A program made the position numbers and the translations under genes. Below, piece after piece: positions 44,357 through 53,270 of a DNA stretch of 64,000 nt. Where the stretch lies: contig JAHDVP010000011.1 in assembly GCA_023384575.1 (NCBI GenBank), positions 50,142 through 114,141 on the forward strand, read 5' to 3'. Below the pieces are notes generated by a model. The model did no database searches and was not told the DNA's origin. It saw only the letters and a list, made by a program, of their open reading frames with translations. The stretch's first letter is position 1; the number at the start of each line of letters is the position of its first letter. This stretch comes from Acidobacteriota bacterium (GTDB taxonomy: Bacteria > Acidobacteriota > Vicinamibacteria > Vicinamibacterales > JAFNAJ01).

Positions 44357-45541
44357 TCACCCGAGCGTGTCCCGCGCCGCGGCAACGAGCGATCCGGGCT
44401 TGAGGAACGCGAAGCCGAGCCCTCGCTCGGCGATCCACAGGACCGACAGCACGGCCATCACGGCCACGGCCGCGTGCAGCACCACTCGTCGAAGCACGAC
44501 GGGGTGCCACGCGAGCCAGATCGCGCCTGCCGCGATCAGGATGATGGCCATCTGCGCGAGCACGAGGCCGATCAGGAAGGCGGACACGCCAAGCCACAGG
44601 TGCTCCTGCAACGCCCCGAGGCGATAGAGCGTGACCGAGAACCCGAGGCCGTGGAAGAGACCGAACCCTGCCGCGGCCATCACGAACCCACGGCCGAGAC
44701 ACGGGCGCACGGCGTGCACCGCCACGATGCCCACCGACGCGCCGACGACGGTCTCGACGAGGCGAGGCGGCAGGAACACGAGTTCGACACTGCCGACGAC
44801 GAGCGCGAGGGCGCAGCCGATGGCGAAGGCCACACTCGCGGGCATGGCATCGGCGAGCACGGCCTTCGGGGCCAACGGACCCTTGCCGCGATACCGGACG
44901 AACGCTGGCGGAAGCAGGAGTGCCACGACGAAGAGCAGGTGATCGATGCCCACAGAGATCTCGCGCGCACCGCGCCCGGCGAGCGCGACGACGCCCGTCG
45001 TACGGCTGCCCGTCGGGAACGTGAACTCCTGGCGGCGCGCGTCCGGGCTGAACTCGAGCGAGGCGCGCGCCTCGTTCGCGAAGGTGCCCGTGCCCCAGTG
45101 GTGCTCGACGATGAGCAGGGCGCGGTGTTCCGGGTCTTCGTCAAAGAGCACGTGGTAGTCGACGGTCATGCGCTCGGGCACGCCCGCCGCGTCGCCGACA
45201 TCGAACGACAGCAGCGCGTAGCCGCCTCGTTCGTCGAGCAGGCCGTGAGAGGTGAACCTGATGGCGATCGGCGCCCCGCTCTCGTCGAAGAGCGCCACGC
45301 GATCGCGGTAGTAGTCGTGCAGGAGGGGAATGGCCTCGTCGAGCGTCTCCGGCGTCACGCGCCGGTCGATGCCCGCGAGCCAGAAGACGGCATTGAGGTC
45401 TTCGAGCGAGATCTCGAACCGCCCCGTCACGCGATCTTCGTAGACCTGCAGGTAGAAATAGCTCTGGCCGATGGCGTGTGCCTCGGCCCGGGTGGTCGGC
45501 CAGAGGGCCACGAGTGCCGCAAGGGCCCACGCGATCTTCAT
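44357..45541 (-). CDS. HupE/UreJ-like membrane protein with exported N-terminal domain
   Basis: A 394-residue protein. A signal peptide (residues 1-21, ending AEA) is followed by about 170 extracytoplasmic residues. Then come six or so membrane helices beginning with ISVGIDHLLFVVALLLPP, the GxDHLLF signature of HupE/UreJ-type nickel/cobalt or metal permeases. Conserved His/Glu in later helices (e.g. FGLFHGLGF) could bind metal. ATG 45541 overlaps the acyl-CoA dehydrogenase stop by 4 bp (ATGA). Its place in an NRPS operon is odd and suggests metal or product handling. Confidence 0.85.
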   Translation of the reverse strand: MKIAWALAALVALWPTTRAEAHAIGQSYFYLQVYEDRVTGRFEISLEDLNAVFWLAGIDRRVTPETLDEAIPLLHDYYRDRVALFDESGAPIAIRFTSHGLLDERGGYALLSFDVGDAAGVPERMTVDYHVLFDEDPEHRALLIVEHHWGTGTFANEARASLEFSPDARRQEFTFPTGSRTTGVVALAGRGAREISVGIDHLLFVVALLLPPAFVRYRGKGPLAPKAVLADAMPASVAFAIGCALALVVGSVELVFLPPRLVETVVGASVGIVAVHAVRPCLGRGFVMAAAGFGLFHGLGFSVTLYRLGALQEHLWLGVSAFLIGLVLAQMAIILIAAGAIWLAWHPVVLRRVVLHAAVAVMAVLSVLWIAERGLGFAFLKPGSLVAAARDTLG

Positions 45542-46680
45542 CCAAGTCCCCTCAGGCCGGCAATCAGGTTGCGCTGGATCTCCGACGTACCGACGTAGAG
45601 CGTCGCGGCGAGCGCGTCCCGCAGTTCGCGTTCGAGCTCGTATTCGACCGTGTATCCATACGTGCCGAAGAGCTGCACGGCGCTTCGACAGATGTCGACA
45701 TAGGCCTCGCTCACCGCGAGTTTCGCCATGGCCGACTCGCGTGTGGCGGTGCCCTTTCGCATCTTCTGCCATGCGGCTCGGTAGAGCAGCAGCCTCGCCG
45801 CCTCGAGCTGCACGTCCATGTCGGCGAGGCGATGCGCCACCGCCTGATGGCGCCCGATCGGTGCCTGGCCCGCCTTCCTCTCGCGCGCATGCGCGACGGT
45901 GCGCTCGACGACGCGCTCCATCACGCCAATGGCCGGCGCCATCACGAGCAGGCGCTCGACGTCCATCACCTGGTTGAAGACCATCGCGCCCGAGCCGACC
46001 CCTCCGACCACGGCCGACGCCGGCACACGGCAGCCATCGAGATAGATCTGCGCCATCGGACTCGTGCGGAGCCCCATCTTCTCGATGCCTGGCCCGATGA
46101 CGAGGCCGGGCGCGTCGCGCGGCACGAGGAAGCACGTCACGCCGCCAAAGCCGGTGCCCGTGCGCGCATAGACGACGAAGAGGTCGGCGACGGGCGCGTT
46201 GGTGACGAAGGTCTTCGACCCGGTCAGGACCCAGTGGTCGCCGTCCTGCACCGCGCGGGTGGAGAGTGACAGCGCGCTCGACCCGGACTCGGGTTCCGTG
46301 ATGGCCGTTGCGCCGATGAGGCGCCCCTCGGCAAGCGCCGGGAGCCACTCGTGCTTCTGCGCGTCGGTGCCGAAGGTGGAGAGTGGGCCTTCGCACGAGG
46401 CCGCGTGCGCGACGACCGAGAAGACGAGCCCGTTGTCGCGCGCGCCGTAGCCGATGCCCTCGAGGATGGCCACCGCCGAGAGCAGGTCCTGGCCGGTGCC
46501 CTGCCACTCAGTCGGCACGAGCAAGCCGTGGAGGCCGAAGTCGGCGCAGGCCCGCCACAGGTCGCGCGAGAAGACGCCCTCGCGGTCGCGCTCGGCGACG
46601 CCGTCTACGAGCGTCGACGTGGCGAACTCGATGGCGCCGCGTCGCAGGCGCTCCGCTTCAGGCGTCCACTCGAAGGTCAC
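45538..46680 (-). CDS. Acyl-CoA dehydrogenase-like flavoenzyme
   Basis: A 380-residue enzyme of normal family length. FAD/substrate motifs are GATAITEPESGSS and the C-terminal YVGTSEIQRNLIA. In medium-chain enzymes the catalytic base is Glu in YEGT; here it is Val (V363). E242 in MDVERLL sits where isovaleryl-CoA and long-chain dehydrogenases, and prolyl-carrier-protein dehydrogenases, keep their Glu. So it is probably active on the ACP-bound starter. GTG 46680 was chosen because GGGGAG lies upstream and TFEWTPEAE begins the family domain; it overlaps the PPTase end by 23 bp. Confidence 0.9.
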   Translation of the reverse strand: MTFEWTPEAERLRRGAIEFATSTLVDGVAERDREGVFSRDLWRACADFGLHGLLVPTEWQGTGQDLLSAVAILEGIGYGARDNGLVFSVVAHAASCEGPLSTFGTDAQKHEWLPALAEGRLIGATAITEPESGSSALSLSTRAVQDGDHWVLTGSKTFVTNAPVADLFVVYARTGTGFGGVTCFLVPRDAPGLVIGPGIEKMGLRTSPMAQIYLDGCRVPASAVVGGVGSGAMVFNQVMDVERLLVMAPAIGVMERVVERTVAHARERKAGQAPIGRHQAVAHRLADMDVQLEAARLLLYRAAWQKMRKGTATRESAMAKLAVSEAYVDICRSAVQLFGTYGYTVEYELERELRDALAATLYVGTSEIQRNLIAGLRGLG

Positions 46681-47476
46681 AGCGGCTCCCCGTCCACGCC
46701 CACTCCGTCGCGTGCCATTTCCGCAGTTGGACGCGCGCAGGCCCGTCGAGGGTCGCCACGGCGCCCACGAACTCGTCGCCGATCTCGAAGCCATCGAGCG
46801 TCACACGGTCGACCTCGTGCGGGTCGACTCGGCTGGCGACGAGGCGCGCCAGCTCACCTGGCCCGAAGGCGACGTCGAAGCTGGGGAGCGGCCGCGCGAG
46901 CCCGCACCCGAGCGCCTTCAGGAAGGCTTCCTTCCTCGTCCATGCCTCGAAAAAGGCGCGCAGCCTGGCCTCTTCGGCGAGCGTCTCGTAGCGGGCCCGC
47001 TCGGCCGGCGAGAAGACGGCGCGCGCCACCGCATCAGCGTCTCCCATGGGCTTGATGCGCTCGACATCGACGCCGACCTCCGCACCACCGTCGATGAAGG
47101 CGCACACGGCCAGCCCCGCCGAATGCGCCAGGTTGAACTGCAGGCCGGTGGTGCTCTCGAGGGCCGGTTTGCCCCGCGAAGAATAGCGAAAGCGGAGCGC
47201 GTCGGGCCGCATCCCCAGCCGTGCGGCAAGCGCGTGCCGCAGGAACGCACGACCGACGATGAACCGCGTGCGATCGTGCGGCGCGACGAAGCGAGACGCG
47301 CGGACGAGCTCGTCGGCCGAGAGGCACGCCGCACACTCGCTCGCCGCGGCCTGGTCGACATCGAGCGACGCGGCCCAGACCTGCACCTCGCCGTCGGCTG
47401 GCGGCTCGACCCTCGCGGGCCGCTCGTCGCACGTGACCGACACGACACTCACGGAGGGGTCCCGCACCTCGAACAC
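46658..47476 (-). CDS. Sfp-type 4'-phosphopantetheinyl transferase
   Basis: About 272 residues. It transfers phosphopantetheine from CoA to the carrier serines of the ACP and NRPSs. The Sfp signatures GVDVERI and FFEAWTRKEAFLKALGCGL are intact, as is the FNLAHSAGLAVCAF strand. The start is uncertain: GTG codons at 47476, 47521 and 47530 are possible, none with a good Shine-Dalgarno; the conserved fold begins at VQVWAASLDVD. It heads the operon downstream of a clear promoter. Confidence 0.9.
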   Translation of the reverse strand: MFEVRDPSVSVVSVTCDERPARVEPPADGEVQVWAASLDVDQAAASECAACLSADELVRASRFVAPHDRTRFIVGRAFLRHALAARLGMRPDALRFRYSSRGKPALESTTGLQFNLAHSAGLAVCAFIDGGAEVGVDVERIKPMGDADAVARAVFSPAERARYETLAEEARLRAFFEAWTRKEAFLKALGCGLARPLPSFDVAFGPGELARLVASRVDPHEVDRVTLDGFEIGDEFVGAVATLDGPARVQLRKWHATEWAWTGSRCDLRVDA

Positions 47477-47542
47477 GCCACACCCCGACGACCGTCGCCG
47501 GCTCCGTCGAACGGAAGACACACGCCACACATCGGTCTGGCC

Positions 47543-47571
47543 ACTATACGGCGACGACGGGCTGGCGCCAA
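47543..47571 (-). promoter_or_regulatory. Promoter of the PPTase-ACAD-HupE-A-ACP-NRPS operon
   Basis: On the minus strand TTGGCG (47571-47566), a 17-bp spacer and TATAGT (47548-47543) fit sigma70 well. Transcription would begin near 47536, just before the possible GTG starts, so the leader is very short or absent. Confidence 0.55.
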
Positions 47572-47617
47572 CCCGGAGGCAGCGCCAGCCGGCGCGCCGT
47601 GCGTGCCCGACGTGGCG

Positions 47618-49993
47618 TCAGAACGTCGCCACGAGCGCCACGCGCCACGTTCGGGGCTCGACCGGGTGGAAGTGAATGCCGTCCACGCCGTCGAGCGGCT
47701 CGCCTGGAAGGCGCGACGTGTAGAAGTAGTCGATGTCCGAACTCTTCGAGTCGGTCAGGTTGAGGAGGTCGACCTTGAGCCGCCACACGCGGCTCACCTG
47801 GTAGCCGAACTCGGCATTCACCAGGTTCGACGCCCGGCTGCGCACGCTGTTGTCTTCGACGAGCGGGCGCGGACCGAAATGGCGCCACCGCAGGCTGCCG
47901 CTCAAGGGGCCGACCGGCGTGACGCGCACGCCGGCGCCGACGACGCCTTCGATGGCGCCAGGAATGCGGTCGCCCTCCGGTTCATCGTCCGTGAAGCGGG
48001 CGTTGGAGAGAGCGACACTGGCGTCGAAGGTGAGCCAGGGTGTGGCGCGGTAGTCGGCGTCCCACTCGATGCCGTACCGCCGGCTCGGTCGGCTGGCCTC
48101 GGTCGTTCCGGCATCGCCGATGAAGAGCAGTTCCGAGTCGAGCCAGAGCCCCCACACGGCCACGGTAGTGTGCAGGCCCGGCAGGGCCAGCGTGCGAACG
48201 CCCACCTCCGTGCCGCGGGCGCGGACGAGCGGATCGACCGGGTCGACGGCATCGCCCGTCGAGGGGTCGCGCCGAATCGTCGCACCGCGCCCGTCGTTGC
48301 TGTGGAACCCTCCGCCCGCCGCGACGTACACCTCCGTGCGCCGCCACGGCCCGAACGTCGCCGCGACCTTCGGGTTCACGATGCCGTCGGTCACCGTCCC
48401 GCCGTTGACCGGATCGCCGGCGTCGACGGCCCACCGATAGAGGTCTCCGCGCAGCCCGATCGTGGTCCGCACGACATCGGACCACTGCGTCTGCAGTTCG
48501 GCGTACGCTGCGCCGCTCGTCTGCCCCACCGAGTCCTCGCGCACTGTGTCGAGACGGGTGCGGGCCGCCGTCCGGTAGAGGCCGACGGTGCCGATGTCGT
48601 CGCGCCGCATCTCGCCGCCGACCGTGACGAGCCCACGCCGCCCGAAGAGGTTCGCCGACCAGGCGTGGCTCGCGCGGCCGCCGAAGACGAAACGGTCGTC
48701 CCGCTGTTCGAACTGGTCGCCGTTGTCCGGGTCATCGAGGAAGTAGGTGAAGTTCGAGAAGAGGTCGAGGCCATAGCCGAACCCGTAGGCCTCGGCCCGC
48801 GAGGTGCCCGCGGCGGTCGTCCGCTGCCACTCGACCACGCCGCCGGCCCGGTAGGTCTCGCCGCCGTTGGAGCCGTCGAGGTTGCCAAAGCGGCCAAGGA
48901 TGCCGTCAGCGACGGCACGCTCGGGGATCTGGTCGGTGGAGTTCCACTCGGCACGATAGAAGAGCCCCGTGGCGGAGAACCCGGACGCCGCGGTCCCCTG
49001 GCTGTAGCGCACGACGCCGTTCACGCGGCGCATCACGTCCGGACGGTCCCAGGGACCGTCGTTGCCCATCGCCTCGGCGGCCACGAGGAAGTGTCCCTGG
49101 CCGACTCTCGGCGAGGCCGCCGCGAGCACGCGACCAAACCCATAGGCGCCGCCTTCCACGCGAAAGAGGGGTCCCTCGAGCACGTTGAGGTAGCTCACGC
49201 GAATCATGCCCGCAGCGGAGAAGTCGCCCGAGTCGGCCGCGTGCGTACCCTTGCGATACTGGATGCCGCTCACGAGCTCGGGAATCAGGAAGTTCATGTC
49301 GGCGTACCCCTGGCCGTGACCGTGGGTCGGCAGGTTCACCGGCATGCCGGCGACCGACAGCGACAGGTCGGTGCCGTGATCGATGTTGAAGCCTCGCAGG
49401 TAATACTGGTTGGCCTTGCCCTCGCCGCTGTGCTGGCTCACCACCATGCCCGGTACGCTCTCGAGTGCTTCGGCAGGCCTCCGCCGGGCACGCTCGTTGA
49501 GCTCGACCGGTGTGATGACGCCGGTGCTGGCGGCGTCTGCCACGCCGATGAGCTCGTCCTGCTCCGACACGGTCGACAGGTTGCGGAACGTGCTGCGGCC
49601 GCTGACGACGACCGTGGCGGTGGCGGCCACGTAGAGCGTCGCGTCTTCCGTGGTCGTCCCCCCAGCGCGCACGTGGACATCCCGGCGCAGCAAGGTGACG
49701 AAATTCGGAAGCGAGTAGCGCAGCGTGTGGGAGCCGCTGGGCACGGCGTCGATGACGTACCGCCCACTGGCGTCGGTGCGTTCGACGAGAACGGTGTCGT
49801 CGAGGTCGACCTCCACGAGCACGGCCGGCAGCGCCCGCCCCGTCGTGTCGGTCACCCGACCCTGAAGGCGCCCGGTTTCCGAAGGCTGGGCGACGAGCGC
49901 CGACGGCGACATCAGGACGCCGCCGACTGCGGCGAATGCAAGGACTCTGAAGAGCGTGGAGGGCCGAGCTCCTCCGACGCGACGTGAAGACAT
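47618..49993 (-). CDS. TonB-dependent outer-membrane receptor with CarboxypepD_reg domain
   Basis: A 791-residue receptor. A signal peptide (about residues 1-36) is followed by a carboxypeptidase-regulatory-like domain (GRLQGRVTDTTGRALPAVLVEV). The plug domain has RPAEALESVPGMVVSQHSGEGKANQYYLRGFNIDHGTDLSLSVAG. A beta barrel follows, ending in Phe (VATF). GAGGTG precedes ATG 49993, with a small hairpin GTGCCG/CGGCAC at 50012-50029 just upstream. It lies directly upstream of the NRPS operon promoter and downstream of the His-rich protein, suggesting uptake of a metal or metallophore. Confidence 0.92.
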   Translation of the reverse strand: MSSRRVGGARPSTLFRVLAFAAVGGVLMSPSALVAQPSETGRLQGRVTDTTGRALPAVLVEVDLDDTVLVERTDASGRYVIDAVPSGSHTLRYSLPNFVTLLRRDVHVRAGGTTTEDATLYVAATATVVVSGRSTFRNLSTVSEQDELIGVADAASTGVITPVELNERARRRPAEALESVPGMVVSQHSGEGKANQYYLRGFNIDHGTDLSLSVAGMPVNLPTHGHGQGYADMNFLIPELVSGIQYRKGTHAADSGDFSAAGMIRVSYLNVLEGPLFRVEGGAYGFGRVLAAASPRVGQGHFLVAAEAMGNDGPWDRPDVMRRVNGVVRYSQGTAASGFSATGLFYRAEWNSTDQIPERAVADGILGRFGNLDGSNGGETYRAGGVVEWQRTTAAGTSRAEAYGFGYGLDLFSNFTYFLDDPDNGDQFEQRDDRFVFGGRASHAWSANLFGRRGLVTVGGEMRRDDIGTVGLYRTAARTRLDTVREDSVGQTSGAAYAELQTQWSDVVRTTIGLRGDLYRWAVDAGDPVNGGTVTDGIVNPKVAATFGPWRRTEVYVAAGGGFHSNDGRGATIRRDPSTGDAVDPVDPLVRARGTEVGVRTLALPGLHTTVAVWGLWLDSELLFIGDAGTTEASRPSRRYGIEWDADYRATPWLTFDASVALSNARFTDDEPEGDRIPGAIEGVVGAGVRVTPVGPLSGSLRWRHFGPRPLVEDNSVRSRASNLVNAEFGYQVSRVWRLKVDLLNLTDSKSSDIDYFYTSRLPGEPLDGVDGIHFHPVEPRTWRVALVATF

Positions 49994-50036
49994 ACCCACA
50001 CCTCACCTGACGTGCCGTGCAACCGGCACACTCTCC

Positions 50037-50468
50037 TTACGCCTGAACCAACCGAGACTGACGAAGACGCGGCGTCAGGGGAGGAGGACCTCGTGAGGGT
50101 GGCGCGTGACGAGCGGGTGCGGGTGCGGCGTGAGGCTGGCCGTCGGGTGCGGGCGCGACCGCCTCGGCGGGCGGCGGTACGGCCGGGGGAGGCGGCGGGT
50201 CGAGGAGCGCGATGCCGAAGTGCGAGACGCTGTCCTGGCCGTGAGAGCCGTGACCGTGCCACGGACTCCCATGCGACGACTCGGACGGGGTGTCGTGGTC
50301 GTGCGCTCGACCCTCACGATGTGCGGCGGCGTGCGCCGCGTAGGCCACCCGACGGATCTCCGGGCCGTGGGTATGGTCGTCCTCATGCGTGGCGAGATGG
50401 ACGACGGGCGCGAGCTGGACCGCCAGCAGGAACACGACGAGCAGCCGCGGCGCGGCCTCCCGCCGCAT
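50037..50468 (-). CDS. Histidine-rich exported protein
   Basis: About 143 residues. An N-terminal hydrophobic segment (LLVVFLLAVQLAPVV) is a signal or anchor. The next ~60 residues are rich in His (HEDDHTHG, HAAAHREGRAHDHD, HGSPWHGHGSHG), followed by a Pro/Ala-rich tail. It probably binds Zn, Ni, Co or Cu in the periplasm. The gene precedes the TonB receptor on the same strand. Start uncertain: ATG 50468 fits the signal peptide; a GTG at 50519 is possible. Confidence 0.7.
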   Translation of the reverse strand: MRREAAPRLLVVFLLAVQLAPVVHLATHEDDHTHGPEIRRVAYAAHAAAHREGRAHDHDTPSESSHGSPWHGHGSHGQDSVSHFGIALLDPPPPPAVPPPAEAVAPAPDGQPHAAPAPARHAPPSRGPPPLTPRLRQSRLVQA

Positions 50469-50645
50469 CGCGCCGAACTCGATCACCCCGTGACGCACAT
50501 GTCCTCGCGACAACACCACTGAGACTGGCCGCTGAGGCGGAAGGATTCAAGCTCGACTGGCCGGACGGTCCGGGTGCTGCTGAGGTAGACGCCGGGCAGG
50601 ACGAGAATCACGACGCTGCACTCGTGTGTGATACATGTGTCGATC

Positions 50646-50663
50646 TTAGACATATTTGTCTAA
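50646..50663. promoter_or_regulatory. TetR-type operator palindrome
   Basis: TTAGACA-TATT-TGTCTAA is a perfect inverted repeat (7-bp arms, 4-bp spacer) in the intergenic region between the His-rich/TonB genes and the TetR gene. It overlaps AT-rich -10-like sequence (TAATAT). It is the likely binding site of the adjacent TetR regulator and could control both directions. Confidence 0.75.
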
Positions 50664-50722
50664 TATTGGACGGGCCGCTCATTCCGGAGCGGAGCCCGTC
50701 GGCATCGAAGTGAGACTCAGCC

Positions 50723-51352
50723 GTGACCATCGCGCGCCCCTCCACCACCCGCGAGCGCATCCTCGAGGCAGCCCTCGACCTGTTCAATCGCAAGGGGTCG
50801 GTCGACGTCACCACACACGACGTCGCGGCAGCCTGCGGCATCAGCCCGGGCAACCTCTACTACCACTTCCGCAACAAGGAAGACATCGTCCGCGCGCTGT
50901 TCGAAGAATCGCTCGCGACGCATCGCCGGCGCGAGACGACCGGACGCGAACCCGGTGCCGGCCGCACCCTCGAGGACGACCTCCCGTTCCTCAAGGAGTT
51001 CAACTGGCGCTACCGCTTCTTCAAGCGTGAGCTGCCCACGCTGCTGCAACGCGATCGCGCGCTGCGCCAGGCGTTCCTCGCGTTTCAGCAGGAACACCTC
51101 GATCGGCTGGAAGCAGGTATTCGCGATGCCGTCGCGTGCGGCGACCTGCGCGCCCTGGATGCTCCGGGGCGACGCGCGCTCGCCGAGCTGTCGTGGATGG
51201 TGATTCTCTTCTGGCCGTCGTTCGTCGAGCTCGGCGGCAGGCTCACTCGGAGCGACGTGGACCGCGGCATCGACCTCGTGCAGTGGCTGTTCGCCAGCCA
51301 GGCCGCTCGACCGCCAGCGGCGCGGGCAAGGGCCAGGGGCAGAGCCTCGTGA
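50723..51352 (+). CDS. TetR-family transcriptional regulator
   Basis: A 209-residue repressor. The helix-turn-helix is at about residues 10-55 (TRERILEAALDLFNRKGSVDVTTHDVAAACGISPGNLYYHFRNKEDI). The C-terminal ligand domain is helical with FNWRYRFFKRELPTLL. It begins with GTG and overlaps the GT1 gene by 4 bp (GTGA). The palindrome 60 bp upstream implies autoregulation, and control of the divergent His-rich/TonB genes is possible. Confidence 0.92.
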   Translation: MTIARPSTTRERILEAALDLFNRKGSVDVTTHDVAAACGISPGNLYYHFRNKEDIVRALFEESLATHRRRETTGREPGAGRTLEDDLPFLKEFNWRYRFFKRELPTLLQRDRALRQAFLAFQQEHLDRLEAGIRDAVACGDLRALDAPGRRALAELSWMVILFWPSFVELGGRLTRSDVDRGIDLVQWLFASQAARPPAARARARGRAS

Positions 51353-52656
51353 GGATCGGCATTCAGACGTGGGGCTCGGAGGGGGACATTCGACCGACCG
51401 TGGCGCTCGCCTCGGGGCTGGCCGGCCGCGGTCACACGGTGACGCTGGTGGTCACGGGTCCGCCACGCCCCGAGCACCACGCCCTCGCCGAGCGGGCCGG
51501 CTTCGCCCTGCGGGCGACCACCGTTCCCGGACTCGAAACGCAGGACGACCTCGATCGGCTGCTGGCAGCGTGGATCGCGCTCGGACACCCGGTGCGCCAG
51601 GCCCGGATGATCCTGGCGGCCGCCGTGGACCCGGCCATCGACGGCATGACGGCCGCCGCACGCGAGTTGTCCGCGACGAACGACATCGTGATCGGCCACT
51701 TCTTCGTTCATCCGCTGCCGGCCGCGGCCGAGCGCGCCGGGGTGCCCTGGGTGGCGCTGCACGTCGCGCACACGGGCCTGCCGTCGCGCGACCTGTGCCC
51801 ACCCGGAATGCCCTCGCTCGGGCCGCTGGGCCGTCGCGTCGGGTGGGCCCTCACACGCGTCGTCGTCAACCGACTGTTCCGGGACCGCGTGAACCGGTCG
51901 CGAGCGGCCGAAGGGCTCGCGCCGATCCGCGACGTGATGACCGAGGCGTGGGCCTCGCCCGTGCTCACGCTGCTGGCCGTCAGCCCGGTCGTGTGCTCGC
52001 GTCCGGCCGACTGGCCACCGAGCCACCACGTGTGCGGCGTCCTCGACCTGCCGGCGGGCGAAGCCGACTCGGTCCTGCCGGAGCCGCTCCAGCAGTTCCT
52101 CGACGCGGGCGATCCGCCGGTCTACTTCACCTTCGGCAGCCTGCTGCCGCAGGGTCGCAACGAGGCCCGCGCCGTCGCCGACGTCTGGCACGAGGCAACG
52201 CGCCGCGCCGGCTGCCGCGCGGTGCTGCAGCTGCCGCTGTGGGCCGACGCCGGCCCCGATGCCTCTGGACGCACGCTGGTGCTGCATCGCGCGCCGCACG
52301 CGGCCGCGTTTCCGCGCTGCGCCGCAGTGGTCCACCACGGCGGCGCGGGCACCGTACACACGACGCTCGCCGCCGGCGTGCCCTCGGTCGTCGTGCCGCA
52401 CGTCGCCGATCAGTTCTTCTGGGCCGCCGAGATGCGGCGCCTGGGCGTCGCAGGCCCTTCCGTTCCGCGCACGCGACTGTCGGCGACGGCGCTCGGCCGC
52501 GCGATCGCCGATACGTTGTCCACACCGGCCCTCGCCGCCCGCGCGCGCGAACTCGCTCCCGTCCTTCGACGTGAACGGGGCGTGGAGCGCGCGTGCGATC
52601 TCGTCGAGACCGTCCTCTCCGGCGTCTCCTCTCGCACACAGGAGGTCATCTCATGA
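51349..52656 (+). CDS. Glycosyltransferase family 1 (MGT-like)
   Basis: A 435-residue GT-B enzyme that begins RIGIQTWGSEGDIRPTVALASGLAGRGH, as in macrolide or sterol glucosyltransferases. The donor site is VVHHGGAGTVHTTLAAGVPSVVVPHVADQFFWA (HGGxGT and DQ). It should glycosylate a small lipophilic molecule. It overlaps TetR and the cupin gene by 4 bp each (GTGA and ATGA), a tightly coupled operon. Confidence 0.9.
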   Translation: MRIGIQTWGSEGDIRPTVALASGLAGRGHTVTLVVTGPPRPEHHALAERAGFALRATTVPGLETQDDLDRLLAAWIALGHPVRQARMILAAAVDPAIDGMTAAARELSATNDIVIGHFFVHPLPAAAERAGVPWVALHVAHTGLPSRDLCPPGMPSLGPLGRRVGWALTRVVVNRLFRDRVNRSRAAEGLAPIRDVMTEAWASPVLTLLAVSPVVCSRPADWPPSHHVCGVLDLPAGEADSVLPEPLQQFLDAGDPPVYFTFGSLLPQGRNEARAVADVWHEATRRAGCRAVLQLPLWADAGPDASGRTLVLHRAPHAAAFPRCAAVVHHGGAGTVHTTLAAGVPSVVVPHVADQFFWAAEMRRLGVAGPSVPRTRLSATALGRAIADTLSTPALAARARELAPVLRRERGVERACDLVETVLSGVSSRTQEVIS

Positions 52657-53150
52657 ACACCGCCCCCACCACTCCCACGATCGTGAAGCCTGCCGATGGC
52701 GCGTCGTTCGACTTCGGCGGCCTCGGCGTCCACTGGAAGATCGACGGCCCGCAGACGCGCGGGCAGTTCTCGGTCGTCCACCATCCGCTCGCCCCGCGCG
52801 CGCTGGCGGCGCCGCTGCACTACCACCACCGCGAGGACGAGTACTCGTTCGTGCTGACCGGCTCGCTCGGCGCGCTGCTCGGAGACGATGTGGTGGTCGC
52901 CGGCCCGGGCACGTGGGTGTTCAAGCCGCGACACCAGTGGCACACGTTCTGGAACGCGGGCGACACCCCGTGCGAGATCATCGAGCTGATTGCGCCGCCC
53001 GGCTTCGAGAACTTCTTCCGTGAGGTGGCGGCGGCGTGGGGCGACATGAACGCCTTTGCGGCCATCAACGAGAAGTACGCGCTCGACATGCGCTTCGACA
53101 GCGTGCCCGGCCTCTGCGAGCGCTTCGGACTCACGTTCCCGAGCCTCTGA
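52653..53150 (+). CDS. Single-domain cupin protein
   Basis: A 165-residue cupin_2 protein. The motif-1 residues LHYHHREDEYSFVLTGSLGALLG and motif-2 PGTWVFKPRHQWHTFWN provide histidines for a metal. It may be a dioxygenase, isomerase or sugar-binding protein. It overlaps the GT1 stop by 4 bp and is the last gene of the TetR operon. Confidence 0.85.
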   Translation: MNTAPTTPTIVKPADGASFDFGGLGVHWKIDGPQTRGQFSVVHHPLAPRALAAPLHYHHREDEYSFVLTGSLGALLGDDVVVAGPGTWVFKPRHQWHTFWNAGDTPCEIIELIAPPGFENFFREVAAAWGDMNAFAAINEKYALDMRFDSVPGLCERFGLTFPSL

Positions 53151-53270
53151 CCGGTTCGACGCGTCCCGCGGCGCACCCGTGCCGGCCCCCGTCAGCGCGG
53201 AGGTCGGCACGGCAGCGGGATCGGTCGGTGGCGAGGATCCTCGACCGTCCGGGCTTGACCGCACCTCACC

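Noticed and set aside
46454..49987. Long plus-strand open frame (about 1180 codons) antisense to the TonB receptor and PPTase
   Set aside because: Composition is Arg/Ala/His-rich with no recognisable motif, while the opposite strand has complete receptor and PPTase signatures.
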